A stretch of 64,000 bases of DNA from Congeria kusceri (taxonomy: Eukaryota; Mollusca; Bivalvia; Myida; Dreissenidae). The position numbers were made by a program, and so were the translations under genes. The stretch covers positions 4,393,283 through 4,457,282 of the forward strand of contig CM051029.1 in the NCBI GenBank assembly GCA_027627225.1, read 5' to 3'. The notes under the pieces were generated by a model. That model ran no database searches. It was not told the origin of the DNA and saw nothing but the letters and a program-made list of their open reading frames with translations. Below, in pieces: positions 24,001 through 38,080 of this stretch (positions are counted from its first letter, which is position 1; each line of letters begins with the position of its first letter).

Positions 24001-27000
24001 TAAATCAAACCTATCAGATGCAAACCTATAATAACCCCTTATTTGTACAACACATACTTCCTATTGGTCAATAAATAATTGTCATACATTGTGCATGAGT
24101 CAACTGACCCAACCAACGGAAACCCATGGAGAGATTCCATAAAGCATGTACACTATAAATGTCTGACAATTAGAACCGTACAAGTGACCCTGAACACCCC
24201 AATACATGTGTGTTGATATAACCGTTGTTTTCGGCAGTAATATGGCAAAATAGGTTTTTATATGTATACAGTACAACGAATATACATTTATTTACCAATT
24301 GATACAATAAATTAGTTCATTATTGTCGATATTTTATCGCGATGAATTAACCGTACCCTAGTTTCTGCAACCAGTATACAGGTAGATTTATTAACATGTA
24401 TTACTCATAAAAACCCCGTTTCGGTTCATTGGTCAGCATACAGAGTTGAAACTTTGGTGATTTACTGCTGTTAAAACACCAGTTAATAAAAATTGAAATG
24501 GGTGGGCTGCACTTATTTTCAGAACCATTCATCTTAATGTGATCCAGAACTACCAGTGATATGGGAATTCATTCAATAACTGTACAGTTTGCAGTATGCA
24601 CATAAACAGTGCACATTAGCCGACGTGGGGGTATTTCTGAATTAAAATTAACCACACACAGTGTTATTTATTCAAATTATAATTCGTACGCGCCTTCTTT
24701 AATGCGAAATAGCTTCTCGTATTTGTCATTGTGATTTAACATTGTCCATATTACACTTTTTTGCAACTGTTCTCAAACTTTAAACTTGTGAGGAAGGTGA
24801 AATATAATTGGATATTTGCGCGAGTGACACTCGAACATGTACATGCCGTAACAATCAACCATCACCATCACCACCATCAGTAGTCGATTACCATCGTATT
24901 TATCGTAGTTTACCTCATTTAAAAATAATAACATTGAACTGTAACGTATATGTGAACAGTTTAAACGATTTTACAGTATTACAATGTATGCATGTCTGCA
25001 CAAAGTATGCCAAAATGAAATCGCTCATATTATGTGTGAAGTATGGTCTATATTCCATAAATGGGTTGTTGCCTCGAAAACGTAAAAATAAGCCACAGTT
25101 ATTGACGTTTGATAATTGTTTCAAGTAAAATAATTTGGTTTGGATTAGCATTGTTCAATGGTATTACGGCGTTTTATATTTCATTTGGATCGTATTAGTA
25201 TTGGGGAATGAAGTAAGACATTTATTGTATTTACAATATACTTTATATGGGTATTAGCAGGGCTCCATATAAGTTGCTTGGCTAAAGGGTACTGTAGCCT
25301 CTGACCTTTTTGGTCAAAGGGTATTTTACCCCCTGACAATCAGCTTTAAAGGGTATTGGAGATTCGTAAAGGGTATTTTCGGAGCTTCAGATAGGAGTTG
25401 GCTTAAAAGGGTATTTTACCGCAAGGTATTAAATGTGAAGGATATATATTTTCAGGTAAATATTGTAAAGTAATTGTAGTTTTTAATAAAATTCATTAAC
25501 GAAATTAACTGCAGAACGAAAATGTGTTGTTTTCAAAATTACATGTAGCAAGTTTATGGCAAGACTTTCAGTGTTGTCCAGTACCACCACTTTACTTGTC
25601 TAAAGGGTACTGGCACTGTCTACTTGAAATTGTAAAGGATGTTGGCAATATTTTACAGTGTATTTACACAAATACCCATCGTATCTGGAGCTCTGTATTA
25701 CTATTGATACATTGTATATGTAAAATATGTACATTGTTGTTATTTTCATTTAGAAACATGAAACATATTTTCCAAAAAATATGTTGTATAATTCATTTGA
25801 TAAAGGCCCATCACAAAACGTGTTATTTCTCTTGTTACATTATATACAATCTTGACATTTAGTATTTGTCTCAAAATAATGACAATATATTTTAGTAAAA
25901 AATCAACAAACATGTCATACTCATCATCATGACACTTATTTTTAAATTTGCAAACCATATTCATAATATAGGTATTCGACCGTTATTACCATGTATATTT
26001 GTTTTATCTTAATTTAACAAATGTAATGCACTATATTAAAGTTCTGCATATAAATATGTTGTATGCTTCAGTATTTAACCATCTGTATTGCTCCAGTGTT
26101 TGGTTTTATACAAAACCATAACATTCCTTAATGTATTTAAATCTAACAATTTGGTAACAAACTGTATGTGTGTTCACAGATTGCCACAAAAATATACAAG
26201 ACAATCTGGCGTACCTCATGCTTAGATGAAATAGGAACTAAAATGTTACAAACATACTTATTAGTTTACTCTATGAATGTAAACACACATTTAGGAACAT
26301 ATATTAACATTTAGAAGTATGTTTTAGCGAATGAAGATCTCTGTATCTTAGTCCAATATGAGGTGCATCTTAAATGAAATTGTGTCGATTATGTCCATCC
26401 ATGTTGATAACTTCTGCTTTTCATAGTGGCTAGTAGTGGAATGCGATGAGATCTGCAAATGTTATGCCGCACTCCGCATGGGACATAAACTCTGAAATAA
26501 AGTATCTTATGTTTTGTTTACATGAATTTAAATGTAAATAAGACAATCTTTAGAGTTTTACCCATTATTAGACTAAGTTGGACTAATGATTAAAGTTGAA
26601 CATATGATATTTTTTTAGAAATAATTGAGTGTGTATATACATTTGAACATATACATTTTAATGTCTTTCAATACGGAACAAGCATTAGCATCACTGCATG
26701 TAATGATCATTAAAGTAAATACACAAACAAATAATATAGTAATCACATTACAATACCTAAAATAGTTATTCATCTTCGCAAAATAATAATAAGAGAATGT
26801 GTCTAGTGGCCAACTTGAATAAGTCTTTACACATATACACTAATATTTTACCATATAGACATTTAATAATAATTTGCAAAACACTAAAACATTACAGCTA
26901 TATAATACATACAACGCTTACACTTTTCCTGTCACACACATACAAATTACAACGCATATCAACATACAACATATGGTGTGGACTTCATATAATCTGTTGT

Positions 27001-30000
27001 TCCGCCTCCCGCAGCCTCCCTGCCTCTTCACATTCTGACTCGTGTATATTAGAACTGCAGCAATAGAATCATGGTGCACAATAGAAATACAATTATGATT
27101 AACATACTTTCTATAACAAAGATAAAAGAGTAATGCAATCTCGACTTCAGGTTCCAGTGAACACGAAAGTCAATACAAAATAATTACAGACAGAGCATTT
27201 CTCATTTTTAAATCACTTGTAATACATAAATAATACACAATATCAACATTACAAATCGTACTAGCCTTTCATAAGAAATATCAAATGATGAAATAAAAAT
27301 ATGCAGCTCTATGACAAAAAAATTGGCTGCTCACACATTGACTGCCCAGAAGGCAATGAATGAAGTATTGAACAATAATTGGATATTGTCAACTGACTAA
27401 ACAGGGTTTAAAATCACTCATCTTTGACTATTGGTCGGTATGGTCAATTGAAGATAAGTTAAATCCAATTTTCAGAATTAATAGAAAATTTTACCTGGTT
27501 ACAGATGGATTACAGGTTATTTGTGCGCTTGGTTGGCTGTTGTATTCGTGCTGCAGGTAATTGTGCATCAAGGCCTCGTTTCCTTGTTGACCGAAGCAGT
27601 ACATTTTGATCACTGCTGCTTTGTCAGAGTCTACTGTTGGTTGACTCTGGCGCTCGTTTATCTGCGGACATACGGCACATTACTACGTAAATTTCTGATT
27701 TCATGAACTGGTAATTATTATAAAAATAAGACTATTGAACAATGTATGTGAATCATATTATAAGTCGTTCGTGAAACTAACGTATATGCAAAGAGTACAT
27801 GAAACATGTAAATAAATTTAGATCATTTAATTAGTTAATAGTTATTGTGGAAACATGCCAGACACATGTACCAAATTATGTTAGTTCGAAGTAAACCAAA
27901 CAACGACAGAGCACTCCTTCGTTAATATTTCTGAGACACTAGCTTGAACACATTTTACATCCGAATACCGATGTATCCAAATATTATAGCACACATGGAG
28001 GTGCCTTGTGTGTGAGTCGTTCTATCGACATACCTTTATTCACATTGGTGTATTAGAAAATAGATAACTTTTTAATATAATTGCGCTTCACAAATAAGTT
28101 CATATTAAACAATTAACATAGCATGTAAGCAAATATTGGACCGTTGAAATGTCAAATGTTCATATCCGGTTTATGTAAATAAGTTAGGCGTGAATGCACT
28201 AAAATCGGAATGATTACACTGAAGTAAACTTGCCGTGTTTAAACTACTGGTTGACATTAAGTGCAATAAAAAAATAAACAAACAACGGCGCTGATTGTTT
28301 TTTTCAGATCTTACGTTATTGTCTTCTTTAGTTAAGGAATTATGAATCTTCTGTAACACTTAAGGAGAAAACACTTAATTTAAAACTTGCTTGAATAATA
28401 CTTACATTTTTCTTAGATGTTATGGCAAAACCTATACTCTTAACAAAAGTTTTAACGCATCAAATGGAATAAATTGAAATTGTTGGTTTATCTTTTTTTA
28501 TAAGAAGTTTAGCTTGGAATGTCAGCTATGGTTATTTGAGTTATACATGCATGTGTTCCGTCCAAAATATTGTAAAATATACGCAAACATGTCGTGTTTA
28601 CAATGTCGCAGCTAAAATGTTTATAAATAAACGAAATACAACGATTTGCATTTGGAGCGTTATAACTGTTGTTGAGTTTATATAAAGTCTTGCTTACAAC
28701 TTCGTTTAGATTTGTACACAGATTCTTCGTGCACTATGAATATGGCCCCACAATTACAAACCAACCAGATGGAATTACAAGTATATGCGGCAGAGAAAAT
28801 AGGTTCTATAATCATATGCTCAAATATTATACGTAATCTATCGGTATTGTAATAGTCATTGGGCACCAGCGAAATACGATTGAAAAATAGTCAATAATAA
28901 AGTATTTTCACATAAAGTAAATGTAAATTATTGAATATGTACTAGCGCATGCATATTTATAATAGTAGTGAACTTGCAACTAGTTGTAATAATACATTAT
29001 ATGTTTCAGTTCCGATATCGCTAATTATGTGTGTACGCTCTGAGTTTAGGCATGATACTTGTTTAGTTTGTGTAGTTCTTTCCAGAGCATACATACACAA
29101 GCTCAGAATAACACAATCCCACACATTATATATTGTCATTATTACAGATAATTATGACAGCATTTTAACGTTGAGCGGTGCTTATTCTATATAAACAGTT
29201 GTATATATTTTGGAACATAATATGCAGCGTTGCGGCCCACACAACGATAGTATAAATTAAGTCTTTATGCCATACGCGTATTAATTCTCAATCATTGTCC
29301 ATGGTACTTTATACATGTAATGTTCTGCTTGTTTTTTTGCGTGAGTACATAAACAAACACATACTTAATGAGTGTCCTACAGCAGTTCATGAAGGATAGC
29401 CTGCATAATGTTGATTGCTGAACGTTATAGGTACCGGTATGTTTTCTTTTGTCGTGTTGCTGTTCATCTGTCTATTTGGAAACCTTTTTTGACGCCGTAA
29501 AAAAATGCTAAATTTAAAGTTTATGTATTTCTGGTGATTTTAGTTTCTTTATATCATGTATGTGTGTAATCATGACCTCAACTCATTATTGTGTTACCAA
29601 TCTGTGTTTCGGTATTATCATTTTAGATGAAGATTTAATGCCAATGCTGACAACATGTTTAACAAATCTCGCCATAGAAACTGTTGTAAGGACGTCATTT
29701 CAATGCAACATCTCTTATTGACACACCATTTTTATTTGTTTTTTCAAAACAGAATGGTCTGTATAAAGGACACAAATTGCACTTTATGTATACTGCCATT
29801 ATGTCTATTAGAAAAGTAAACTGTGTTGGCCGCAACGCTTTAAATAACATTTAAAATACGCATATCTTTATTATACCTATATGATAGAAGGGATTTAAAT
29901 GCATTCTGAAGATGTAAAAGAGACATATATTACATGTGCACATGCTTAAACAAACAACATCATGATATTATTCTTTGTTTTACGCTATTTTGGGACAGCC

Positions 30001-30575
30001 CTCGTCATTGTTACGCCATCGGGAACTCGGACAGCACTTTAATTAAAGTGTGTAAACATTAAACTGGCTTGCGATGTAAATTGATATAAACATCTTTCGT
30101 GATCAGAGAAAATTTCTCTTTTCACTCCTGGCTGAGCCACTCGTGAAAATATCAGTTTGTATGAACATTCCATAAATAAAATACTAGTTGACACCGAAGT
30201 CAACAAATATCCTTTAGATACGTTTTAATAAGTGTTTAACTTACATATTAATTATACACGTCAATCTTAGTTTATTTGCATCAAAAGCAACCTGTCGTTC
30301 ATATCGTAGTCCGACATCAGCCTTCGACAATCAATCATTGCAATTTTCCTATTTGGGAATAAATGACTGTATGTCCTGGACTAGAAAAGCCGTAGGTTGT
30401 AAAATTTATTTCAACGTAAACAATCCTTTTACACTCGAACTATATTATCGATGCAGGTAAATATAAACACGTATATCTTCTCCATATGCGTTTGTTTTTA
30501 TTGGCAGTTGGTGTATTTATAATAATTTACTGTGTTGAAATGTATTAACGTATAATCCTAATATTTACACTAAAG
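21011..30575. other. Intergenic, no gene recognised
   Basis: About 9.5 kb. A (CGTC)n-containing repeat at 21265-21440 ('cgtccgtccgtc ... gagcgaattgtttccct') resembles dispersed molluscan repeats. A cluster of 'aaagggtatt' words lies at 25285-25420. Open frames up to 112 codons (25524-25862) show no domain, no acceptor/donor pairing and no homology to the receptor family. Nothing else supportable. Confidence 0.5.
25262..25420. repeat. Cluster of 'aaagggtattt' words
   Basis: The word AAAGGGTA(C/T)T occurs at least five times in about 150 bp with gacc/ggtc flanks, and again at about 25601. Reads like a short degenerate dispersed repeat; no reading frame is kept between copies. Confidence 0.45.
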
Positions 30576-32863
30576 GCGCAGAAGCTCCTGTATTAACATC
30601 CAATTCAACATCGGTTAACGTCAACGAAGTTGTTCAAATAGCCTGAACACATTTAACCGAAAGAGTTGTAGACTGGTGGCGCCAACCAGCAGGTGATAGT
30701 ACGTTTCGAAACATCCTCACAATCGGATACGTTGGCAGCGAATGTACAATTATACCTGCGACGCTACCGGCTGAATTTTCGAACTGTGGGTGCAGCGGAT
30801 CGACAACATTAACGTGGACACTGAAACCCTTGAACTAAATCAATAACAGTGACAAGTGAAAGTGTTATGTTGCCATGAATTTTCAAGCGACATACGGCAA
30901 TGAAATAACACTAAAATTAACTAGTAAATGTCATACTGCTGTTGCACAATCCGCAATACATATACTTTTTGTCGAACATTTGTTGCATTATATAAGTGTG
31001 TTCAATTCTATCTCTGAGTCATAATACATAAGGTTTGCACATGCTCATTTTATGATCAGTTAGCTCCACCATGCCACACATATTGTATGGATAACGACTC
31101 TCCGTGTAAATTTTGATGCCCATATCAATAGTGATGGATGGATTATTGTTGGTAATATACCGCAATAAGCCTCTTGTAAATGTATTGTTTGATAGATATA
31201 AATGTAAACAACAATTATAGCACATTCAGTATAATTTATTGCACTGTACGTGTTCGTATTTTTTAATTTCTATATACAATAACTAATATACACGTTTGAA
31301 TAAAAGCAAAAAATTAAACTCACATTTACTTGTATATAAAACTTGCAATCCAAAAAAAAACACGCACATTTTCGGAGTTGAATTTTCAAATTCAATGTTA
31401 TTTCATGTAGTTATGTATGATCCAACTATATGAACTAAATTTAAATCTACATTTGTGTATGTTTTAGTCAAGTATGAACTATGTGTTTGGCTCCGTTTTT
31501 TTAATTCAGTTAGGATGCATTATTGGCGTTGCTCGGTATGTAAATCAGATAATGACATCGCAAGTCGGTCGTCTTATGTAGGAAGAAATTCTCGAGTAAT
31601 ATCCTATACGTACAAAGACCGTCTTACGAAGTTAATAGCATACTTACATCACAAACTACTCCAACAAGTATGGTTACAATATGGAATGTATCACATATAT
31701 GCTTCTTACTTAAACAAAATCAGGATGCTATCGGCTTCATTGTGATTTGGATTTTATCATACATGTACTGAAGAAAATAAATACACATCATTAAACGATA
31801 TTTCATACTAGTCAAAACTGATCATTAATTAATTAATTTATTAATACGAGTATATTTGGTTTGTTTGGTTTCAGTTTGGTGTCACAATTATACATATTGT
31901 ATTAGTTCCAATGAACTATGTAACCTTGATTCCGGCATTACCAACAATTTTCATCCTACCCATTGTAGCAATCAGTTACATACGCTTTATATCATCAACG
32001 GGACGTCCAGCACCCAGCATCACCTGGTAGTTATGATATGATGTGGACCTTACTGGACACAGAAGCAGTTTAACGGTTGGAGATCTGACGACGAGCAGCC
32101 TTACATTTACCCGTACCCATGAGTACCACGGAGCCAGAATGTCTCCAACGGATATGGGACAATCATATCCAACAGAACACTGCTTATCGATGTGCTGAGT
32201 AAGTGTTGAATGTCAAACAAATAAGCATTACATTAGTTATGAATCATTCATTGCATATTGATTTAACATTGCGCTGTATACAAACGTGCACAGTTGTGAA
32301 CACGGACATGTGTTGCTCACGTCTTATCCAAAACATCCAGTTTTATTTGATATAATACTACTACTACTAATAATAATAATAAGAAGAAGAAGTAGAAGAA
32401 GAAGAATAGGAATAATAATAATAAACGTTTAAACTTACTTGAAGTACAGCGATATTGTGTCGTCAACACATGCCACTGTCGTAAAGAAGTGTTCGTTAAA
32501 TTATATCTTAAATATTGGCAACTGACACCTAAACCTTACCTTCCAGCAATTTCTATATTTTTGATTTAGCAAATCCTTCTAAGCCGACAATTCTGTAAAG
32601 GACCGTCATTGTATGTGAATCTATTTTTCTGATATAAAGCAGTAGTGTATTACTACAAAGTACCTCTTCTGAAAACCCAACGCCGAAAATGTCATGGACC
32701 CTATCAAACAGCACAGTTATTAACTCCACATCGTTATCACTTAAATGGGAAGAAAGTAAAAACACAAACGTGGTCACATGCAGTGCCGCAAGTGTTATGC
32801 AGCCAACATATAGACCCACGAAAACAACAACACATACAACAATTTTACTTGTCCATATTTTAC
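30576..32863 (+). pseudogene. Locus B Ig1-Ig3 relics
   Basis: Ig1 (30576-30923): starts GAEAPVLTSNSTSVNVNEVV, then IA*TH where Cys is expected, VVDWWRQPAG, SECTIIPATL, then a frameshift before KCYVAMNFQ; donor GTAAAT. Ig2 (31875-32198): RPAPSITW followed by two stops, then SSLTVGDLTTSSLTF; donor GTAAGT kept. Ig3 (32570-32863): ANPSKPTIL*, then ENPTPKMSWTLSNSTV and TNVVTCSAASVM; donor GTGAGT kept. The best match of each is the same-numbered Ig domain of gene A. Confidence 0.8.
32353..32425. repeat. AAT/AAG trinucleotide tract
   Basis: Short compound run of ACT, AAT, AAG and AAT triplets in the locus B intron between Ig2 and Ig3. Confidence 0.8.
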
Positions 32864-33427
32864 GTGAGTTCCCAATATTGTTCGTTCTGTTATGTGTTAT
32901 GCATGCACATGTGATTCGTGTAGCATAACCCTCATCTGATTGCATCGTATACTAACAATTCCAGCGTATTGGACAATCCATTTATCACGTTTCTATTGCT
33001 ACGAATACAACACAACCACTAAAACGAAACTTACGTGTTTAGATTAAGGGCCTTTATATCCAACACAGTAATATGTTCTAGAGACATAACCCTTGATTCA
33101 CAGGTTTGCATTTGTTTTAAAATTGCGGTTCATTATAGTTTGTTGTATTTACAGCTGATGTGCATTGTATATATTCTAAGAGTGAGGAGATAACCATTAT
33201 ACAATTTATATTACAGTGAAACTAATACAGTGATTAAATCCGATTTCATAAAATTAAATTACTATTGTACCTGTATACAGTTTATTAAAAATACGAGTTT
33301 GTATACGAGTACTAAAACTATTTTTTTAAACACAAATCTTAACTATATTTCTGAATATAAATGTCTTCGCAAAAATATTCAGTATCACTCATAGCGAACA
33401 GTAACAACTTCATTTTCTTTACTATAG

Positions 33428-34963
33428 ATCCACCATCTACCACAACCTGTAAAATTGGAAATCTATTTATAACATCATATTATATACGGACTGTTAAAAT
33501 GAACCATTTTCAATGACGTGTACGAGCAAGATCAACCCTTCTCCCTCACGTAATACATGGACACTGCAAGTGGGAGAGCAAAAAAACGGACAACAAATCA
33601 CGATACCAAATGTACAGTCAAGCGGTGATGATATATACACATTGGAAGTTATCAATTAAATGAACGCAACTTTCGCACAGCAGGTTGTTACTGGAAATGT
33701 CACTGCGTCATTTATACTATTATGTAAGTATCTATGTTGAAACAATATGTATCAATATTGTTTCAGTTAATATTGCTCAATACCAGTCGCAATAATTGTT
33801 ATATTAATAGTACCAACAATGCATACGGAGTTTATTATGGTAATGTTTTAATCAGTAAATGGCTGATAAAATAAACATGTACATTCTACTCTACTTATAA
33901 CTAGGTAACAATTCTAAAACATGTATTAATCGTTTAAGAATGGTCATACACTGCATTTTATTTATGTTTCATCTATTGCAGATCCTGTGACAGAACTGTC
34001 TCTCTATCTTCACGGGACTGCTGAGCAACACATCAACAGTCCCACCATTAGCTTTGTAAGATGTCCGTTTAAGATGCCTTGCGTTGTCGAATCTCCCTGC
34101 CAGCTATGTATGGACATCGAATGGTGTGGTGTCGGCACAAGGTAATTATTGGAACACTACTTTCGTGAACAACACCAGCATTCAGTGCATGGCAAGCAAT
34201 ACTCTCAATCCGACCGGAAGGAACCGAAAAACACTTTTAGTTCTATGAGCGTTGCTGCAGATGTATTGTTATTTATGAACATTTCATTATGTTTATAATA
34301 ACGGATACAATTGTTTAAATGCGTACTGAAAACAATTAAGTTTATTGATAAGATAATAGGAAAATAAATAAAATGCAATATGGAAAATCCATAGCCGTTA
34401 TATGGTTTATTACTGGCATTGCACTGGTTGTGTTAATACTTCTTAGTTATTCGTTAAATGTATATACATACGTAGTACAGTTTAAAACATTGTGATACAT
34501 GTTTGTTCATAGTATGCTATAGGTCTGTATGAACTTTGCGGATATTCACATAACACATTTGCATATGTCATCGGTGTTGTTCTTTTGTGAATCAATTGTG
34601 TGAACAACAGGTGATGGATGCATTTTGGTTTGATTATTCATCATTTGTGGATCTGATACTATGTTATCATTTGCTACTAGTTGCCCCATATACACCGACG
34701 TTTACATTTCGAACTTGTGGGAATTATATCCAGACAAACCATCTGAGGGTGATCCAAGGTCATTCCGTGTACCGCAAGGAGTAAACCGAGCCCAGCGTTC
34801 TATTGGCCACTTGACACATTTGGGATTGGCGATGGTTTCTTTATCAGCGCTGTCAGTAAACATTACAGTGGAGAGTATACGTGTATAGCGTCTAACGAAA
34901 TGAGCACAACATTTGACGGAAATATCAATGAAACAAATCAATCCAGTTTCCAGATAAATATAA
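33428..34963 (+). pseudogene. Locus B Ig4-Ig6 relics
   Basis: Ig4 (33428-33723): FSMTCTSKINPSPSRNTWTL, then YTLEVIN*MNATF. Ig5 (33982-34245): frameshifted first half, then SYVWTSNGVVSAQG and SIQCMASNTLNPTG. Ig6 (34681-34963): LRVIQGHSV in one frame, then SGEYTCIASNEMSTTFDG in another. The last resembles the C-terminal half of gene A Ig5 (TMDTTFNGS), so exon order may have shifted or the domains are closely related. Confidence 0.78.
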
Positions 34964-35072
34964 GTTTACATGTACGTTTGATACTTAATACTACAAAATG
35001 TTGAAATCGACAAACCATACATACATTTTTGTCAGTGAAGGGTATGATATTAAACAGTACATTTCATTTCAG

Positions 35073-36136
35073 CACCAGCAGTTGTTCAGTCGATTGACAA
35101 TAGAACCGCTTTATGGGAAGGAACAATGTCTGTCACGTGCCCTTACACACCCGGAAATCCATCAGAAACGAGATGCATGTCCATACATGCTGACAAAGGA
35201 TATTATACATGCAGAGTCAACACCACAATGAAACCCACAGGATGTGGTATTGAGTAGACATATGACGAAATATCGTTTTCCCTGGATGTGCATTGTAAGA
35301 GAGTGTTATTGGGTTCATTGGAAAAACTTACATGTAAAAAAGAAATTTCAATATAGATAACGAAGAAACAAGAACGTAATGTTGTGTTTACATTATTATT
35401 AACAATGAAATGCATGTACCGTTGTGCAAAAACTTGCTATTTATGTTGTAGATCCTGCCAAAATAAGTAGATTTATGCCGAATGGTTTAACCTAGGATCC
35501 AGCATTACCATAAACGAAAGACAGACTTTGGAGTTATTCTGCGAAGCTGACAGTGACCCCGTAGCTAACTTGACACTCGTGAATATTACACGAGGCGATG
35601 ACCGTTTACTCAGAGAAATGCATAATAACACAATATCCACCATTGTTATAAAGGCACGATGTGAATTCGACATGGGTGTATACCAATGTAAAGGAAAGAA
35701 CATCCATAATATAGTTGAACAAGTGAAAGAAATGGATATCATGATACTGTGTAAGTGAACTTGATTGTAACGTTGTTTATCAATCCTTCGTGTCGCAGAC
35801 TTGTAACTTTAACGCGCAATAAAAAATCTTTACTTTGTATTATTATTTTTGTACCTGAAGGTGCACCGAGCACCGAAACCTTCACCATTTTCTCCACCGA
35901 TTACTACTGTTTTAGAAGATTAAATTATTCCGTGTCCTCGTGTTCACCATTGTGGCTTATCCCCCCCCCAGTAACACTAAACACTACTTCTAAATTTCAT
36001 ATACATATTTCCGAAGTCAGACTTCAGACAAACCTGTCAATATCTCAACTACACCGTGAAGACTTTACACACTATTCGGTCCGTGTTTACAATGACCTAG
36101 GCTCCACAGAATAGGAATTTGTTATTCGAGCAAATG
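35073..36136 (+). pseudogene. Locus B Ig7-Ig9 relics
   Basis: Ig7 (35073-35294): MSVTCPYTPGNPSETRC, GYYTCRVNTTMKPTG, one TAG, donor GTAAGA. Ig8 (35452-35750): an early stop and a frameshift, then ITINERQTLELFCEADSDP, and ARCEFDMGVYQCKGKNIHN, close to gene A ARCEYDAGTYTCQVKNMHN. Ig9 (35861-36136): a frame with PSPFSPPITTVLED followed by a stop, a C-run frameshift at about 35966, then SEVRLQTNLSISQLHREDF and DLGSTE*EF. Confidence 0.8.
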
Positions 36137-36426
36137 GTATGTTTATTAATTCATCTTTTTTTTCTATCTTCAAAAATAGACCTACATTAATTTATAACTG
36201 ACTGAATTTATAACTGATCAAACAATAGTATTTATTGCTCACCTTATCTAACAAGCAGTTATTTTTTATCATGGCAAAATCAAGTGTTTGACACACATAT
36301 AAATTATCATTGACGGTACCCTCAGGAATGTAAGGAAATCGCACTTTATGAAATATAAAAACATGTATTCAACATAAGAATATGGATGAGCCATTATCAA
36401 AACACCTTGCTTGTACTGAACAGAGC

Positions 36427-38080
36427 AGCCAGCTATGCCACAACAATTTCATGTCGTGGACGACTTGGTAACTGAAAGTTCTGTAACCGTTGAATGGAAT
36501 CCAGGATTTGATGGAGGCAAACGTCTCTGCGACAGTTACTAGAATTAACATTAATGGATTAGTTGCAGGGACCTAAAATTCAATTGGAAAATCAGAGGAA
36601 ACCAAAGTGATTACTGTGATAACACGGGCTACATCGGGTATGCATTGTTTCCTCGTTTTATTGCTTTATATATTTCTCATTTTAATATGCTTTGTTTTGG
36701 TTTTGACAATACAACATGAATATGTCTGGTTATGAAATATTGCTAAAATATTTAAGTAAACTGCTATTAATTGTGGTAAGAATTTGTTTATAAACTAAAT
36801 TCATTGATAATTAATATTGAATAAATGGACGAAACTTGACGCAATAAACGACATAACACAAAAAAAGAAACATATTACAAACATTAACAAATTAATTCGT
36901 ATATAGCATTTTACGTAAATCAATAGATAGAAGTTATTCTTCGTCGATCGGGGCTGATGCTGGTAGCGTTGTAGGAGGAAGTCTTGTGGCATTCATCTTA
37001 GTTATGATGTTGAAATTTAGGAACAAATTTAAACGTAAGTATCATTATAATGGAGGTGTGTTTTATGGTGATGTTCGATTATAAGGATTAGCTATATTTT
37101 GTTTAATTGTTGCAAACTTAAAATTCCATGTGCATCCTAGTATTGATGTTCCTATTTTAATTACCGGAGCATATATTTCAGGTAATCCTGGCTCTACTGC
37201 TCATTACGATGCCTTATTTAGAACCCAGTCCGTATCTATCTTTGCATCGTTTATTAAGAACATTTATTATTTGTGTATTGTTATACTTATTTTGTTTAAC
37301 TGCCTATTACATTTATAACGTATGTAATGAAATACTGTGAAACAACTCAGTATATAAAATAATATTTTGTTACAGAGTCAACAACCCAGCTGCAAACGCG
37401 AACTCCGAATACGAATCTGCAGAATCGGTATGATCATGATCGCCATTAAGCATAATGAGCCTTTAAGCGTAGTTATGATTCAAAACCTGCATTCTATTGT
37501 ATTGCATGCATGCTATTACATTGCTTAAATTGTATAAATCAACATTTAATATGGATCAGAATAACGAGTGGCTACGACGCCTTTACGAATTATTTAGCCA
37601 TGATAATTACGACATAATGACAAATTTCAACGATTACAAACGGCCCTAATTACGACATGTTATAAACCAAAGTCATACTTGCTTCATAATACATGTAGGT
37701 CAGAAGTATGACATAGGCTACTCGTAATTACGGGTAACGAATGTATGACATTATGTCGCGAATATGAGTTTATATGTAATAATTACAAAATTTAATAGGT
37801 GTTTTACCCATTGCCAACGGGCGATTGCCATATACAACTGAATGGTTAAATATTTAAAAGCAATTCGAATCATGGGTGTTCATTATTTTCAGAAACCTCG
37901 TCTGGAAATCAGTACGAAACACTCGCTGAAACTTCTTGAATATATTCGGTTTTGTCACAAGGTAACAAACAAGAAGCTCATTCGGTGAACAAAACACTAT
38001 ACAATGACGTTTCGGGCAGTGAGTCTGGCTTGGTGAAAGAAGAAAATGCATATGTTAATATAAATTTGTCCAACACTTAA
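36427..38080 (+). pseudogene. Locus B FN3, TM and tail relics
   Basis: FN3 (36427-36637): QQFHVVDDLVTESSVTVEWN and PGFDGG, then a large internal deletion and stops, donor GTATGC. TM (36927-37034): 108 nt, same length and phase as gene A; ADAGSVVGGSLVAFILVMM and a basic KFRNKFK. Tail exon 37376-37427: VNNPAANANSEYESAES. Terminal exon 37893-38080: GNQYETLAETS, a TGA, then NKTLYNDVSGSESG, AYVNINLSNT and TAA. The TGA is the only defect in this exon. Confidence 0.8.

Larger units (their letters stand above)
30576..38080 (+). pseudogene. Locus B: decayed paralog of gene A (Ig(9)-FN3-TM-tail)
   Basis: Thirteen exon relics in gene A order and orientation: 30576-30923, 31875-32198, 32570-32863, 33428-33723, 33982-34245, 34681-34963, 35073-35294, 35452-35750, 35861-36136 (Ig), 36427-36637 (FN3), 36927-37034 (TM), 37376-37427 and 37893-38080 (tail). 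Most keep acceptor and donor sites, but nearly every extracellular one has an in-frame stop, a frameshift or a deletion. Examples: TGA in the Cys position of Ig1, TAA inside VIN*MNATF of Ig4, TAG in Ig7, TAG in Ig9, a deletion in FN3, TGA in the last exon. The TM exon and 37376 exon are open. Gene A exons 13-15 have no visible counterpart. A transcript could exist but cannot encode the full receptor. Confidence 0.87.

Noticed and set aside
28949..29194. Possible extra Ig exon upstream of locus B (acceptor-like ATGTTTCAG)
   Set aside because: No Cys-Trp-Cys pattern and no similarity to any gene A exon in any frame.
32553..32945. 130-codon minus-strand frame
   Set aside because: Antisense of the locus B Ig3 relic; the plus strand shows the family similarity and splice sites.
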